From Hofstenia miamia (Eukaryota > Xenacoelomorpha > Acoela), in NCBI GenBank assembly GCA_004352715.1, contig SCFE01000101.1:548568-612567 (forward strand): a stretch of DNA of 64,000 nt. Direction: 5' to 3'. The notes under the pieces are model-generated. The model had not been told where the DNA came from and made no database searches. It was given only the letters and a program-made list of their open reading frames with translations. The translations under genes and the position numbers were made by a program. This document shows, one piece after another, positions 22,598-35,690 of this stretch (positions are counted from its first letter, which is position 1; each line of letters opens with the position of its first letter).

Positions 22598-24342
22598 GGT
22601 GTACCAAAAAAATTAAGAATTGTAAGATTTTTCTCAGACATTACCAAAAGTTTTCTATAAACCTAACTAGCAACCATGTCAAACATTTTTTGAATTTTGA
22701 TAATGGATAAATGATGGTTTACCCCTTTAAATGGTTTTTGCTTCTGCTGCCAATAACACTTCCCAAATGTCAATATCATAGACCATGATTGCTAGAGATC
22801 AGCTCTTGGGCTTAAAAGAATCAGAGGATATTGTAATATGTTGATGTTTTTTATATTTGTCAAATCTAGATCCTTAGGAATGTTCAAATGGAAAACTTCA
22901 AATTTGGACTTTTAACAATCGTCGATTACATTAAATAGAGTAGATCCATTTGGATACTTATCACTAAATTAGTTTTTGTGCTATTAGCACAGTTTTTATG
23001 CCATTCCATAGGACATTGAGGGCTCTATGTGAATTGTATTTACATTCGTGGGATTTTTTGAATTTTGATTGATTTCAAATCTATAAATATAATCAATCTA
23101 AATTTAAAGTTTATTATATAATTATGATTAATGTAAAATGGTGGTAATTTACCAATAGTAACTACTGTGTATATGCTCTTGGTACAAACCATCACTCAGG
23201 TTGGATGGCATCTATTCTCAACACATTAACAGTAACTGTCTATAGAGATCAGTTGAATTGCAATTTTTGAAACGTTTGAAAACTTAGCCATTTTTCGCAT
23301 TATTCGAGGTTAAGTATTGGTTTTGTACTACAAAGTCAATAGATGCACCTCAGATTGACTTGGAAACGTTTATAAGTCTTAAGTTTGTCCAATACAATGG
23401 AAAAGACCCAAAAATATAGATAATGGTAAGCACTGCTTACAATATGTTTAAAAACCCTCTGTGGTATTGTAGTGAGTGAATAGTACCCTTGCGCTTTTTT
23501 CTGACAGAACATCAGAGTGAACCATCTAGCATGGTAAGGCAACTTAAAACATAACCATTACCGAATAGTTAAGAAAGGCCAACAGCTTCTTGTTTTGTTT
23601 CAAAAATTTTAAAAGATTTTGTTGGTGCAATTTTTTGGACATTATAAAATTGTTCTGTGGTGAAAAGCACGATTTTTTTTAGTATCAGTAAAAAAATGAA
23701 CAATATCTTGACGATCAGACACTAGTCCCTACAAGTGTCATTAATGACTCACAAGAAAGAGCTTTAGGAAAGATGATCAATTAACATGTCAACATAATTA
23801 CAAACTCCTAGGAACAAAGAAAGTTTCTCTTACACATGATTAGTGAGTTGCATGCCAGTAACTATACTTTAAAAAAGAAAAAGATCATTGTACAAAGAAA
23901 ATTCTTAAGCAGCTTGACTATAAGTTTACATTCTATTTTGCATTGATTTAATATTATATTTCATGATCTCGTATCTATGCTCAACTTAACTAGGTCACAG
24001 AATTCATATTGGTGCAGCAACAAATTCACCACCTTAATTCAGTTTTTTAGAAGAACATACAAACTAAAACAGTTAGCATATACATGTATATTTGTTCATA
24101 ATATGAATATAACAACATGCTCTAGTTTTCTTAACTTCAAAACCTGCTCTCCAAAATAACGATAGCCCATTATATTGGTGTTTTAGACATATTAATTCTT
24201 ACACAAGCAGAAACCAATTAAGGGAGTGAACCATCTCAAGCAAATATCAAAATTTAAAAATATTTGGCATGGTTTCTAGTTAAGTCCATAGACAACTTTT
24301 TGCAATGTCTGAGAAAAATCGGATAGTTTTTTTTGGTACACC
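22598..24342. mobile_element. Non-autonomous TIR element, about 1.75 kb
   Basis: The left end (about 22598-22733) and the reverse complement of the right end (about 24206-24342) align over about 135 bp. Both begin GGTGTACCAAAAAAA and share TTTTTCTCAGACATT, AACTAG-AACCATG and AAATTTTGATA. Identity is roughly three quarters by eye. TGTATAATTG occurs just outside both ends (adjacent on the left, 4 bp away on the right), which may be a damaged target duplication. There is no transposase. The tips recall Tc1/mariner ends, but no TA duplication is clear. Confidence 0.65.
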
Positions 24343-24663
24343 TTATTGTATAATTGATTAGAGATTTGGTCTCTATATTACATAACGGCTGTCTAAACAT
24401 ACAAATTAAAATATTTGAAATAGAATTAAATGAATAAAACCTGTAAACAAAAACAAAATTAGCTCGCTCGGTATATTACTGAATTCAACTACAACTAGAA
24501 AATAGAAAAGCGAATCGCAAACATGGCGAAATTGAACACTAAATTCGCAGAATTGACATTGGAAGAAATAAGCAGAGTAACAGTTACGCGTTCGTGTTGA
24601 ATTAGGTAGCTTTAGCTACAAAAGGCCACAACAAAGATGCAAACACCAGGAAATAAGCAGCAC

Positions 24664-25656
24664 TCATGTAGCAGCCTCCTGCTGCTCTGTGTAGGGTACC
24701 ATGGTAGGCGGGGTTTCAAACACTGTGCTGTCTGCAAAGTATTTGTGATTGAGCTCGCGCTTCTCTTTAACTAAAGCTTTGTATTCTCCAAGTCGCAGCC
24801 GCTTTCCTCCAATGATACATGTACGCTTAGGACGAGGTTTGTATTTATAATCCGGATACTTTTCCAGATGCAATTTACTCAACCGGGTCTGTTCATCATA
24901 AAAGGGTTGTTTATCATTTGTAGTCATCATTTTCCATCGTGCACCCAATATCTTACTAATGGCAGAATTGTGCATATCGGGGTGAGTTGAGAGAATTTTG
25001 CGACGCTCTACCTTCGCCCAAATCATGAATGCATTCATGGGGCGTTTGATATGACTCGTCTCATATAAATCATTGTTGTTCTCTGTCGGAGAAGACCGCG
25101 GAAGAAATCCATTGAGCTCCTCCTTGATTACCAAAGCAGGAGGGCTAGAATCACGCACCTCCGCGGTCACATTTGGCGAGCATGGGTGATAAGCGGCCTC
25201 AATGTTTTCCGTCTGCTTCTCAGTGTTAGTAGGAGATGTGGCAGTGATTTGAGAGTTTTTGTCGTCCTCCGTGTTTAAGTGGCTTGTGTTCCCTACAACG
25301 AGTGGCAGAACTGACTGGAGGATTTGCTGAAACCCTGGGTTAGCTGGCATATATAGCGAAGGTTGTCTCAGAAAGTCATTAACTGCGATTCCGGATGAGG
25401 CGAGTTCTGCGTTTTGCTTTAGCTGTTCCGAAAGCGCGCTGTTGCCATTCAAAAGTGGCAGCAGCTGCATGAAAGGAGACTGTGCAGCAAGCGTCATCAT
25501 CATCTGACTCAATTGTGACTGCAGTTGTGCAATCTTCTGCTGCTGAAGCACCAATTGCTGCTGCTGTAATTTGATTTGATCTTGTAACTGCTTATAAATT
25601 TCAGTTAATTGAAAATTCTTTTGAAGCTGAACTCTGTGGAGATGATCGTTTTCATG
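24664..25656 (-). CDS. SoxD-type transcription factor, last coding exon (coiled coil and HMG box)
   Basis: The exon starts after TGTATTTTAG at 25656, in phase 0, and runs 330 codons to TGA at 24664-24666. It begins [14 protein letters not shown] and has a Gln/Leu-rich helical segment (about protein residues 75-115 when joined to the upstream exons), the dimerisation region of SoxD proteins. A linker carries IKEE (about residue 243), a sumoylation-type motif. The HMG box (about residues 267-340, genomic 25053-24830) has [35 protein letters not shown] and [13 protein letters not shown]. The box followed by [19 protein letters not shown] is diagnostic of SoxD (SOX5/6/13). The protein would bind AACAAT-type DNA in the nucleus; SoxD proteins usually act as dimers with other Sox factors. 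At 395 residues it is much shorter than vertebrate SoxD. Confidence 0.93.
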   Translation of the reverse strand, partial: HENDHLHRVQLQKNFQLTEIYKQLQDQIKLQQQQLVLQQQKIAQLQSQLSQMMMTLAAQSPFMQLLPLLNGNSALSEQLKQNAELASSGIAVNDFLRQPSLYMPANPGFQQILQSVLPLVVGNTSHLNTEDDKNSQITATSPTNTEKQTENIEAAYHPCSPNVTAEVRDSSPPALVIKEELNGFLPRSSPTENNNDLYETSHIKRPMNAFMIWAKVERRKILSTHPDMHNSAISKILGARWKMMTTNDKQPFYDEQTRLSKLHLEKYPDYKYKPRPKRTCIIGGKRLRLGEYKALVKEKRELNHKYFADSTVFETPPTMVPYTEQQEAAT

Positions 25657-27927
25657 CTAAAATACAAAAAATTACACAATAATAATAATAATAAAAAAAT
25701 AATAATATATGAAATATTCTATTTCAAATAAAACATTCCAACAATGAGATTTTAACTGGACCAAAAAAGAAGATCCATTTACTGGTTGACAAATACGGGT
25801 TGGATCTCAAAGGGGTAGCTTCAGATAAACATAACTTCAGGAATCCCAACAAACCAGAAGTAAAATGTGAGGCAAATAGTGAATATTTTTGGATACGGTT
25901 GAATACATACATAGATAACACCATAACAAACAAAAGATTTATCGATATAAAAGGACATGAATATTTTTCCCAAAGTAACGCTCATATTTCCATAAAGTTA
26001 ATTTTGTGAAAGTTTTACCTCTGGTTTGTTACTTATGTTAGTAAAATACAGAAATTACTTAGAATTTTGCCTGGCCCAAGGCAAAATTATTCCTGGCAGC
26101 TTCAGGTATATATAAATTTAATTTGTAAATGATTTGATGTTTCAAAAATAAATATAAAAAACATAAAGCAATTTGTGTAACTGAAAATCATGTTGCAATG
26201 AACGTAATTTACCTTCTTTCATAAAAGAAGACAATAAAGTAAAAACAAATACTGATTCCTAAATAATTGAACATTCAAAAATAAATCATAGAAGTTTAAT
26301 AAATATGCATCCAGCAAAATAAAGAAAGCACGCAAATTTAGTAAACAATTGTTTTTTGTTGAGCAAACAATGAGATTGGAAGAGACAATAGCAGGTGAAA
26401 AGTAGCTAAAAACTCGGATACAATTGCTTTATTACAATCATCATTTAATTTATGTAAGATTCAACCACGGACTCCTAAAGTAAACAACACCTGGTGGGAA
26501 AATTAATACTCTTTTGACACTGGAATTACGGTTATTCCTTAGTAATCATCTCACATTTTCATGCAAAAAGAAGAAAATGTTCAAAGGTAGAATAATTCAA
26601 AGGGATTATCAATATACATTAATGTTAAAACATAGGACCTGGTTTATGGTATATGAATTGTTAACAATAATAGTTCTTGTAAGAATAAACTGTAGAGATT
26701 AAAAATTATGAAAATTGTCTAAACTTTATTATTTAAGATAATAAAAATATTTACCAAAAAATTTAGCAAAACTATTATTAAAACACATTTTACGAGTTTA
26801 AACAATTTTGTTCCTAAATTTCAAAATATTAAAACGATATAGTTTAAAAGAACGACCCCATGAAGTAATTTCGAAAACATTTGGAATCCAGTCTATAATA
26901 TTCTTAGACTCCACAATTTCAATAACTAGAAATTAAAAAAAACCAATCTCTGAGAAAAGATTGAATTAAGAAATTCGATTTAGTTGTATGCTATTAACCT
27001 AATATACGAAATATAATATTCTGAATTATTTATGATTTTGAAGAATATACATGTATTTTATGCCTAAACAAGTAGTGTCCTTAAACTTCGAAAAGCTCTT
27101 GTATAAACCAAAATCACAGTTATGCAAAGAAATTCGGATGTTATAAAATCTGACTAACTGTAGAACTTCTCTTCCTCAAACGTATTAGTATTAGAAAATA
27201 TAAATAGCAATGGCGATCATAAAAAATTACCTTCTTTAATCAGCTCTACAACAAAGCATTTAAACTTTACAAACTACTTGCTGTGTAAAATGTATGCGTA
27301 CATGCAAAATCTACATATTATGGGCCCTAACAAAAGTCAACTGAAACGGTTACTTCCGAGAGGTGTTCTTTTCAAATCTCCTATATGTCGGCGCAATTGA
27401 TTGCCCCTAGACATAAGAGTTAGTATGCAGACAGACTTTTTACACAGGGCGCATATTTCAGTAAGGATAAAGGCTAAAGGTGATAAATCACATACACTCT
27501 TGAGTAGAGAGTAAAGTAAACAAATACATTTTCAATGAAAGTTAAGTATCAATTCATCATGCAAGGTTACTACGCTTAAAAAGGTTGGTTAAAACGTTAC
27601 GAAAAAATACATTTAAAACATCATGTTTCCTACTCATTTCAAAATGTTAACACTGTCCAAAGTTTTTTTATATTATACTGTGATTTTTATGTAGAAAAAT
27701 TGCAATAGATAGATTGCTTTGGGCTAATATGAACAATAACTCATTTTAAAAAAAAAATTCTCATCACGGAAAGTGAGGTTAATACATTGCCTAAAAAACA
27801 ATAATAACCAAAAATTGTGTTTTTTGAAATTCCTTGCTAACAACATCATGAAGTATTGAGACATTTAGCAATCCTACATTCAATAATCAAAATCAACTCC
27901 TGGAGTCATTAATGTAAAATAACATAC
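25657..27927 (-). other. SoxD intron
   Basis: Bounded by the donor GTATGTT at 27927-27921 and the acceptor TATTTTAG next to 25656. It is AT-rich, with a small AAT-rich tract at about 25678-25708. No other feature seen. Confidence 0.8.
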
Positions 27928-28053
27928 CTGCTGTTTTATATACATTTGTTTAAAGTGCTCAAAATGACGAAGGAAAGCTTCTTGTGATGAATCAGTTGAC
28001 TCTTTCTTACATTCATTGAGGCTTTCTGAAGGACTATCAAGAGGCAAGTTGGG
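27928..28053 (-). CDS. SoxD internal coding exon
   Basis: Acceptor ATTATTTAG at its upstream side and donor CAG/GTATGTT at its downstream side. Its 126 bases are exactly 42 codons, phase 0 at both ends, so it joins in frame to both neighbours. It encodes PNLPLDSPSESLNEC, then SQEAFLRHFEHFKQMYIKQQ, an acidic/Ser-rich lead-in and the start of the helix that continues into the Q-rich coiled coil of the next exon. Invertebrate SoxD proteins have a comparable short helical lead-in; orthology of this small exon is inferred from position and phase. Confidence 0.8.
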
Positions 28054-29184
28054 CTAAATAATGATGAATCAGAGTTCAAACACACTATAATATATATAAT
28101 ATATATAATGTCCCACCTAATCCAAAGATGGGATCTCAAATGCCAAATAGGAGTAAGGTAAGTTTTATTTTCCGTAGGTACTTAGAATTGGAATAATTAT
28201 TCTTCCACAGAATTAGTGTGAAAATGTAATGGGAGGCGTAATTTTTCATCAAAATCCAACTTTTAACCAAGTGTTTATGGCTTTTTGTTATTTTATATAA
28301 ATTTTCTATTACCATACATAATTTATCAGAAATACTCAAATTTCCCTTATCGCAATGCCCTGAAAAAATATATTATACAGACAAAGTTTCGAAAAAAATA
28401 TTCCAAAGTTAATTTTGACAATGTTGGTGAATTTAAGAGTTCAGAATTACGAAAAGCGTCTACTAAATGAGAAATAGTTTGAAAGTTTATAAATTTTGTG
28501 CAACTAATGGTGATATTAAATATTGTTTTTGTTCGCTTGACAATAATCGTCCGCGTGCGACTAAAATGTATACATGTGATAGCGGCCCAATCATTATGCT
28601 GAATGTTATTTCCCCAAATATACACTCGATAACAGCAATCTCTACTAATCTAACTTAAATGCAATGCTTTTATTTTAGGATTTTAACAGCAATTGAAATA
28701 CAAGTATACAGTGATAACTAACATGTATCAAATCACACAAATACATTAATCTCCTGGAGAGACGCGCATTCTTTTTGCTACGTACACCAACTAATCTGAT
28801 TATTCGGAATTAGGATTTAAAATTACAATATTGTCCAGAATTGGTTAACATTTTTGTGTCCTAAACTCGACAAAATTTCTGTGTTCAAAATCAAAATTTA
28901 CAACATTATGATAAAGTACACACAAGAGATGAGCAAAGAGTTTACAACAAAACTGGTACAAAAACAGATATTTGTGGGATTAAAAATGAAAGCGGGTGGC
29001 ACAAAAATTGATGCGGGTTCAGGGATTTGATCCAAATCATAATTCTGGTGATCACATTCCTTATATATTTTAAAATTGTGATTTGTGAAATCAACCCATT
29101 GAACTCCTTGACTAATCCTGCAAGTATGTTAATCGAATTTCGCCATAGTGTATCAGGTAATAACTTTGTTATATAAGTGATTAC
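28054..29184 (-). other. SoxD intron
   Basis: Bounded by donor AATAAG/GTAATC and acceptor ATTATTTAG. AT-rich. The minus-strand frames at 28347-28625 and on past the donor of the upstream exon are not supported as coding. Confidence 0.75.
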
Positions 29185-29253
29185 CTTATTGGGTTCTTGA
29201 GAATCAGTTTCCATCGAAGTCGGTCGATTGTTATTGTCCTTGGACAAATCCAT
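29185..29253 (-). CDS. SoxD first coding exon (start codon)
   Basis: The ATG at 29253-29251 starts MDLSKDNNNRPTSMETD and runs 23 codons to AATAAG/GTAATC, phase 0, joining in frame to the exon at 28053. The exon itself begins at 29262 after TTCTTTATTTAG, adding ATCGTCGAA upstream of the ATG, so a further 5' exon must exist. If that is the candidate exon ending at 35524, the codons before the ATG read TAG TTT CTT ATC GTC GAA, placing an in-frame stop upstream and supporting this ATG as the start. Acidic and Asn-rich; no domain. Confidence 0.7.
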
Positions 29254-29262
29254 TTCGACGAT

Positions 29263-30475
29263 CTAAATAAAGAAATGATAAGAGAAGTCGCCAGTGAAAC
29301 CGAAATCTACTGAACTTCTGTACGTACATGTAGGGTAGACATACACAAAATTTTCAATTAAATTGTAAGGGAATCAACTGCGAAAAAAAGCAAGCATTTA
29401 CAACAATAATAGCAGCACAGAAGCATTTACTTCCGTGGAGATATTGATACGTTGCAATTTGAAAAATCGTTAGAAGCTATGATTTAGTTCAGCTGAAAAT
29501 GTGGCATCGTATATGTAGAGATTGTGAGAGAGCTTATGAATATCACGTGTGCAGAAATTGTCACAAGAGGCACAAGATAAGTGCGTAAATGATGCAGAAG
29601 CAAATAATGGAACTTAAATGTAATACCAAAATCATTGAGCATGGCGTCATAGGGAGGGTCAATCAGAAAAACTGGGTGAGGTGAAACAAAGGTAAGAGGA
29701 CATGAATGAGTGATAGTTGCGGGTTGTGTAATTAGACTAGGTCTGCGTGTGTCTTAATCTCAACATACAAAGAAAATATGATTCAAGGAAAACATAATCG
29801 TCGTATGATGTGGCAAATACAAGAGAACGAGGACAATGATAGACGTAATACTACCAAAAACAGTGCAATGTTGAGCAGAAAAAAATAAGTGAGTAAATAC
29901 ATGCTTGAAGAAGTTCGAACAAACCAAATAGTTTGAAATAAATTATGAACTAGATTTACAAATTTAAAATTTAATGAAAATCTTTTGAGCCTTAAAAACC
30001 TAAACTAATTTTCCAAAAAGTATGTAGGCCATGTGGAATGGATGTTCCATGAAGGAATTCAAAAATGTTAAGGATTTAGTTGAATTAGCAAACTGTCTGG
30101 AAAAATCGACTATAAAATTATAGTTATTACTACTGTTTTGTAAGTAAGGTGCGCGCATAGTACGCCCCGAGGGACAATAAACGGCGCATAATTATTTAAT
30201 CACGCAAAGACAACAACAAAACACGTGGAAGTGGAATGGCCGTAAAACAACAAGCAACGTAATTGATGAAAAGAATGCGTGAATAAATTAAAGAGAGAGA
30301 TATTTATAAAAATGCGCAATCACGCAGTAAAAAGGAAATATTTGTATGACGAACAATGGACAATTAATAAATGCATCTGCAACTGATGTAACATTCCAAA
30401 CTTATCAAATATTTATACTTGGCAACGAATTCCATTTTAATTATGCAAAATACAAAATCCAAGCTATACAGACGT
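29263..30475. other. Stretch without a supported gene, probably SoxD 5' intron
   Basis: AT-rich, no credible exon or element recognised. If the candidate first exon at 35.5 kb is right, everything from 29263 to 35523 is one intron. Confidence 0.45.
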
Positions 30476-31262
30476 TCATTCCAATCAAACAAAGCAAAAT
30501 CTTCGCATTGTTATTTCATGCAAATTCCCTACAAATTAAATCATTTGCAAAAGGATGACTTCGCATTTTTTCTCATTCCAGTTGCATTACCTTATAAATG
30601 TTAAAAAGTTGGTGCGGGTAAAATTACAGCTTACAAGTGGTGATATGTAGTACTCTCTTTACATGAGAGTAGAAAGGCCAAAAGTCAATGAATGTCCCAT
30701 GAATCCTTGTTGCTTGGATAGGATGTTTCAAATAGCAAACTATAACATCGATTACGTGGGTGTATTGCACACCCAAATATTTCATGTTCGAATTGTAAAA
30801 ATTTGAAAGCATCTCTTTTTAATACAAGTGACCTTGACTGAACAGGGAGCAGTAATCGGAGGGGTCGGGAATAAATTTTTTATCACAATATAGAAGTGAT
30901 CAGACTCAAAGAGAACATAGAACAAACATAGCAAATTTATACTTTGCATTGATTCAATCAATTATCAATCAAATATTTATCTGTAACGTCAATTAGATGA
31001 TAGTTAAAATATGTTTTTAACACTTATTTTTCAAAGAAATATAGAAAACACAAAGAAAACATATATAAGCAGTTATTAAGCTGTCTTGACTTAGGGTAGG
31101 CTTAGGAATGGTTTAGCCTGAGTACATTTTCGCGGACATCGAACTACGATTGGTTCAAACAAAATAAACCTTAAATGTTGGAAGTCTGAGTAGCCCAAGT
31201 TATTTGACAATGACTGCTAATTGATAATTGAATCGAATTTGGCAGTCGAATCTATCAATTAT
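30476..31262. repeat. Direct repeat copy 1 (about 788 bp)
   Basis: Starts TCATTCCAATCAAACAAAGC and ends CGAATCTATCAATTAT next to a single N at 31263. It is nearly identical to the following copy, differing by small indels (for example AGCTTAC present here near 30629, absent from copy 2) and a few substitutions. Confidence 0.9.
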
Positions 31263-31263
31263 N

Positions 31264-32040
31264 TCATTCCAATCAAACAAAGCAAAATCTTCGCATTGTT
31301 ATTTCATGCAAATTCCCTACAAATTAAATCATTTGCAAAAGGATGACTTCGCATTTTTTCTCATTCCAGTTGCATTACCTTATAAATGTTAAAAAGTTGG
31401 TGCGGGTAAAATTACAAGTGGTGATATGTAGTACTCTCTTTACATGAGAGTAGAAAGGCCAAAAGTCAATGAATGTCCCATGAATCCTTGTTGCTTGGAT
31501 AGGATGTTTCAAATAGCAAACTATAACATCGATTACGTGGGTGTATTGCACACCCAAATATTTCATGTTCGAATTGTAAAAATTTGAAAGCATCTCTTTT
31601 TAATACAAGTGACCTTGACTGAACAGGGAGCAGTAATCGGAGGGGTCGGGAATAAATTTTTTATCACAATATAGAAGTGATCAGACTCAAAGAGAACATA
31701 GAACAAACATAGCAAATTTATACTTTGCATTGATTCAATCAATTATCAATCAAATATTTATCTGTAACGTCAATTAGAATGATAGTTTTTAACATTTATT
31801 TTTCAAAGAAATATAGAAAACACAAAGAAAACATAAATAAGCAGTTATTAAGCTGTTTAGGCTTAGGGTAGGCTTAGGAATGGTTTAGCCTGAGTACATT
31901 TTCGCGGACATCGAACTACGATTGGTTCAAACAAAATAAACCTTAAATGTTGGAAGTCTGAGTAGCCCAAGTTATTTGACAATGACTGCTAATTGATAAT
32001 TGAATCGAATTTGGCAGTCGAATCTATCAATTATCAATTA
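31264..32040. repeat. Direct repeat copy 2 (about 777 bp)
   Basis: Begins immediately after the N at 31263 with the same bases as copy 1 and reaches the same ATCAATTAT, after which sequence continues uniquely. The pattern fits two alleles or an unmerged contig overlap better than a biological tandem duplication. Confidence 0.9.
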
Positions 32041-32090
32041 CTGACGACAAAATCAATTACCAATTAACAATCAATTAATTGAATAACCCT
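31990..32090. mobile_element. Possible right end of a word-array TE (CAATTA words)
   Basis: Runs of ATCAATTA and CAATTAAC words end in TTGAATAACCCTAC, the style of word-array element ends elsewhere in the window. Similar words occur at about 30950-31000. No left end with GTAGGGTTA was found, so this is tentative. Confidence 0.3.
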
Positions 32091-33130
32091 ACTTTACACG
32101 TAGTCGACCCAGAAGCATTGCGTTGTCGACAAAAACTATTTTTACAAATGGTTTGAATCGACCATTTCTGGGTCTTCGAATGTCTCTCCTTTCTTGATGC
32201 TAACGTTTGTATTTTTTAACTCAGAGAAGAAAACCATAGATGAGTATGAATTCAATGCATATGCAATTCTAAAGCATAAGTGCTTCTCATTTTTTGAAGC
32301 TAGTATCAGTTGAAAAACGTATACAGCAATTATTTTACTAGTGTTGTTTGAAATTCTAGGCCAGGTTGGGGTTTAGGTTTAATGCACTTTGGAATTGAAT
32401 AATGAAATTGAGAAGAGCGCAAAGAGGGGTGATTTACAAAGAATAGTAAGAACAATTTAACAAGTAATTATTATTAAAAACACATCATTAATTTCACAAG
32501 CGAAATTCGATAACTTCTTCAATTATTCAATAACAAATTGAACAATTTAATTCTAATAGAAAGCGTATTAACTACAAATCGAAAGCAAATCAAAATATAG
32601 CAAATGGCAACTGGGGGCGCTCGCTTCACGAAATTCTAACAGTTATTTTACATTATTTATTCTTTTATTCTCCGACCAAACTTAGTTTTTTATTGCTTTC
32701 TCCTCAGAACAGTTGCGTACGCATGTACGTAAAAATTGTAAAATATACAAAAAATACTAAAATCTAATGTGATGAGATGAATTTTCAGGGTATATTTTTT
32801 CAAATATCTTGAAAATATCGTGGAGTTCTGCCCGCTTTTGTTCGCGCAAGTTGATCACAAAATTTGTGAATTACTTTGCCTGAAGTAATTGAACATTTTT
32901 CAAAAAAGTTTTAAATCCTCTCTAAATCTAATATTCAAGTAATCCTTAAGTCCAAGACTTATGGAATCAATAACTAACCTTAACTGTTTCATTTGTGGCC
33001 TTAGGTAAATAGCCTACCAAAACACAATTGAGGCACAATGTTGGAGTGCCGTCTATTGAACAAATTTGTGAATCGGATGTAATTTTCTTTCTTATTTAAT
33101 CGGTTCATCAAATTTATTTAGAGAAAATTT

Positions 33131-33135
33131 TATAT

Positions 33136-33168
<33 letters not shown>
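33131..33168. repeat. (AT)n microsatellite
   Basis: Pure TA run after TATAGATA. Confidence 0.9.
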
Positions 33169-33171
<3 letters not shown>

Positions 33172-33621
33172 GACTGATTACAAAATTATAGTAGCAATTT
33201 TCAAATACATGGTGGCTATTAGTTCTTTAACGACGGTATTCCCTCAGACTTACATAACACCCATAAACGACACAGAAAACTGTTACAAAGAACAGTGTAA
33301 ACAAATTGTTTACACTGTACTAACATGCCTTAAGCAGTTAATATCTTTCTAAAATGCAATAATAATCCTATAAGAACAGATATTTCCCACGCTCTATACA
33401 CGATGGTCTGTGAAGGAGAACACCATTTGGAATTAAAGAAGTGTGAAACTATGATAATCTTTATATATAATTAATAGTATATAAAACTCAATATAAAACA
33501 TTTTTCCAATGGAGATTAAATGTTTTGTAGAAATAAACAAATCAAATTGTATAGACAAATACACACCTACAAGAACATGGCTTAATTATTTCTTACATTA
33601 TAATATATTATTAGTTTATTA

Positions 33622-33623
33622 TA

Positions 33624-33668
<45 letters not shown>

Positions 33669-33686
33669 TATATACATATATATATT
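33622..33686. repeat. (AT)n microsatellite with TGTA and TACA interruptions
   Basis: TA run that can fold back on itself over its whole length. Confidence 0.85.
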
Positions 33687-34569
33687 AAAAAATAATTATA
33701 CAATTACAGTTTGTCCAACTAGCATGCCTCAATTCTTTCAAAGAATGGGAATTACTCAAAGCAACTGATACAAAATCATGCTGTGAAAAATAAATTCAGA
33801 TCTTTTTGGTTAACAAAATGAACAAAAGTTATACATGGAATTGTTTACTCTCAATTTTACTCTTCAACAAAGAATTAGGTTACTTATTCTAAAAGCTTGA
33901 TAAAAGATGTCAGTTTTTATTATAATTAATCCTTTCTTTCAGCAACAATTCTTGCTCTGGATTTAAGCATGTGCAGTAATAAAATAAAAAAATTAATGTG
34001 AATTAACAAAAACGTGTCCAGAACACATATAACGCTGATATAAATAATAATCTAAAGCAATGATTAAAGACGACTTTGGTAGTACTGAAAAATTGAATTT
34101 CCTTTATTAAAGTGATAGATCTTACTAGATTATATGATCGAAAATTGTGTATAAAATCAATGAAAGGCAAAAAAACTGGTAGAGATATTAACACTGTAAC
34201 AAATTTGAAGCGTATTTATACAATGAGTTCTAGTTGCTGACTGCTCTTGAAATTGCATCAACAATAAAAAAATGTATACAGACAGACGATAAGTGACGCC
34301 ATCTAGGGATGAATTAACAGAAAATGTATTGCACAGTCATTGTTTTGCAATACAATAAGATCTCAATAGAGGTTTGAAATTTAGCATGCTGTATAAGTTT
34401 AAACTAATCTAAAATAAATATTAGAAAATTTTCAGATTTGTAGCTTAAGTGTTGAACAAACATTACAAGAATATTTCAAAGTCATATACATGCATTCTCT
34501 CTTTACAATTATTATAAAATAGATTAGTTAACGAAAAATAATTACATTTATTAATAATCTTTTACACTG

Positions 34570-34570
<1 letters not shown>

Positions 34571-34601
<31 letters not shown>

Positions 34602-34658
34602 NNNNNNNNNNNNNNNNNNNNNNNNNNNNNNNNNNNNNNNNNNNNNNNNNNNNNNNNN

Positions 34659-34687
<29 letters not shown>
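34571..34687. repeat. (AT)n microsatellite containing a 57-N gap
   Basis: TA array on both sides of N at 34602-34658. Confidence 0.95.
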
Positions 34688-34690
<3 letters not shown>

Positions 34691-35523
34691 TCTAAAATGT
34701 ATTATTTTGTGTCTTCTTCCAACATTACATAGCACTAGCGCAATTTCCGGTTTGGTTTGTCTTTGTATTCAGAGTTCTGTAATTTGAAAATTTTTTATTT
34801 CATGCTTAATATATATATATATATAATGTGGGCTAAAACCAGCTAAAAACAAACGCTTTATCACTTTTCAAGAAAGAACAACATTTGTTCTTAGATTTCT
34901 CTTGAAAATGCTTGTCTATGTTATATTAACAACATCTAAGTGCACAAAAAAGGTTAATAAAAATCTGTTATTATTAAGCCAAAAAAGCTTGACGATAAAC
35001 AAAAATGGAAAAATCACGAACGCGTTAAATAATATTATATATAAATTTGCGCAAATTATTTATTTTTCAACTTCGTGCCTAATTGAATGTAAAAAAAACT
35101 TTGATTTTTGGAATATTTTATTTATTTTGTAAAATCAAGAAAATTTTGAAGAATGCGCGCAAAGTATTCAATATAGGTACTGAAATAACATATACAGCTA
35201 TTATTTAACGCAAAAATTATGTATATTAAACTTATTTTTTACATTAAAACGAAAAATATTCAAATAAGTATAAAATGAGATTACCACTACTTAACAAATA
35301 ATTGTAATTGTAAAAACTAAATATCAATAGAAAAATTGCTCGAAATTGTGTTTGACAGCAAACCAGTTAATGCAATGCTAGAAATAAGGTTTACTGTGTG
35401 AAAAATTCAGTGTTAAAAAAGCGGTGAAATGCGATATAAACAGATGTTTAAAAGAGCTCAATTGGTTTGAATGCGATTCTACATGTGTATAAAGTGCCAA
35501 TATAAAAGAGAAGAGCCACTTAC

Positions 35524-35690
35524 AAGAAACTACAAGCGTGTCAGTTGCAAATTCCGTCGAATGAGGGACAAAGCGGTGGGAAGATGGAATCGTAAAGTCT
35601 CGTCTATTATTCTATTGTTTGAAAGAAATAATAGAGCAAAACACCTGCGAATCCATCCTGACAAAGAATACCAAATGTAAAATATTAATC
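35524..35690 (-). other. Candidate non-coding first exon of the SoxD gene
   Basis: On the minus strand the stretch ends in a strong donor, TTTCTT/GTAAGTGG, at 35523. Splicing to the acceptor next to 29262 would join in a way that leaves an in-frame TAG nine bases before the ATC of the coding exon. It lies just downstream of the CCAAT-type promoter candidate at about 35755-35775. The upper boundary is a guess from typical promoter spacing. Everything here is inference from sequence. Confidence 0.3.

Larger units (their letters stand above)
32091..34570. other. AT-rich stretch without a supported gene
   Basis: Contains TA arrays at 33131-33168 and 33622-33686. No coding feature recognised. Confidence 0.5.

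Noticed and set aside
28942-29184. Continuation of the first SoxD coding exon beyond its donor
   Set aside because: The frame continues by chance into the intron. The phase-0 junction and the downstream exons fit splicing at 29185.
35471-35680. 69-residue plus-strand basic protein
   Set aside because: No similarity known to me. The minus-strand donor here makes more sense as an exon boundary.
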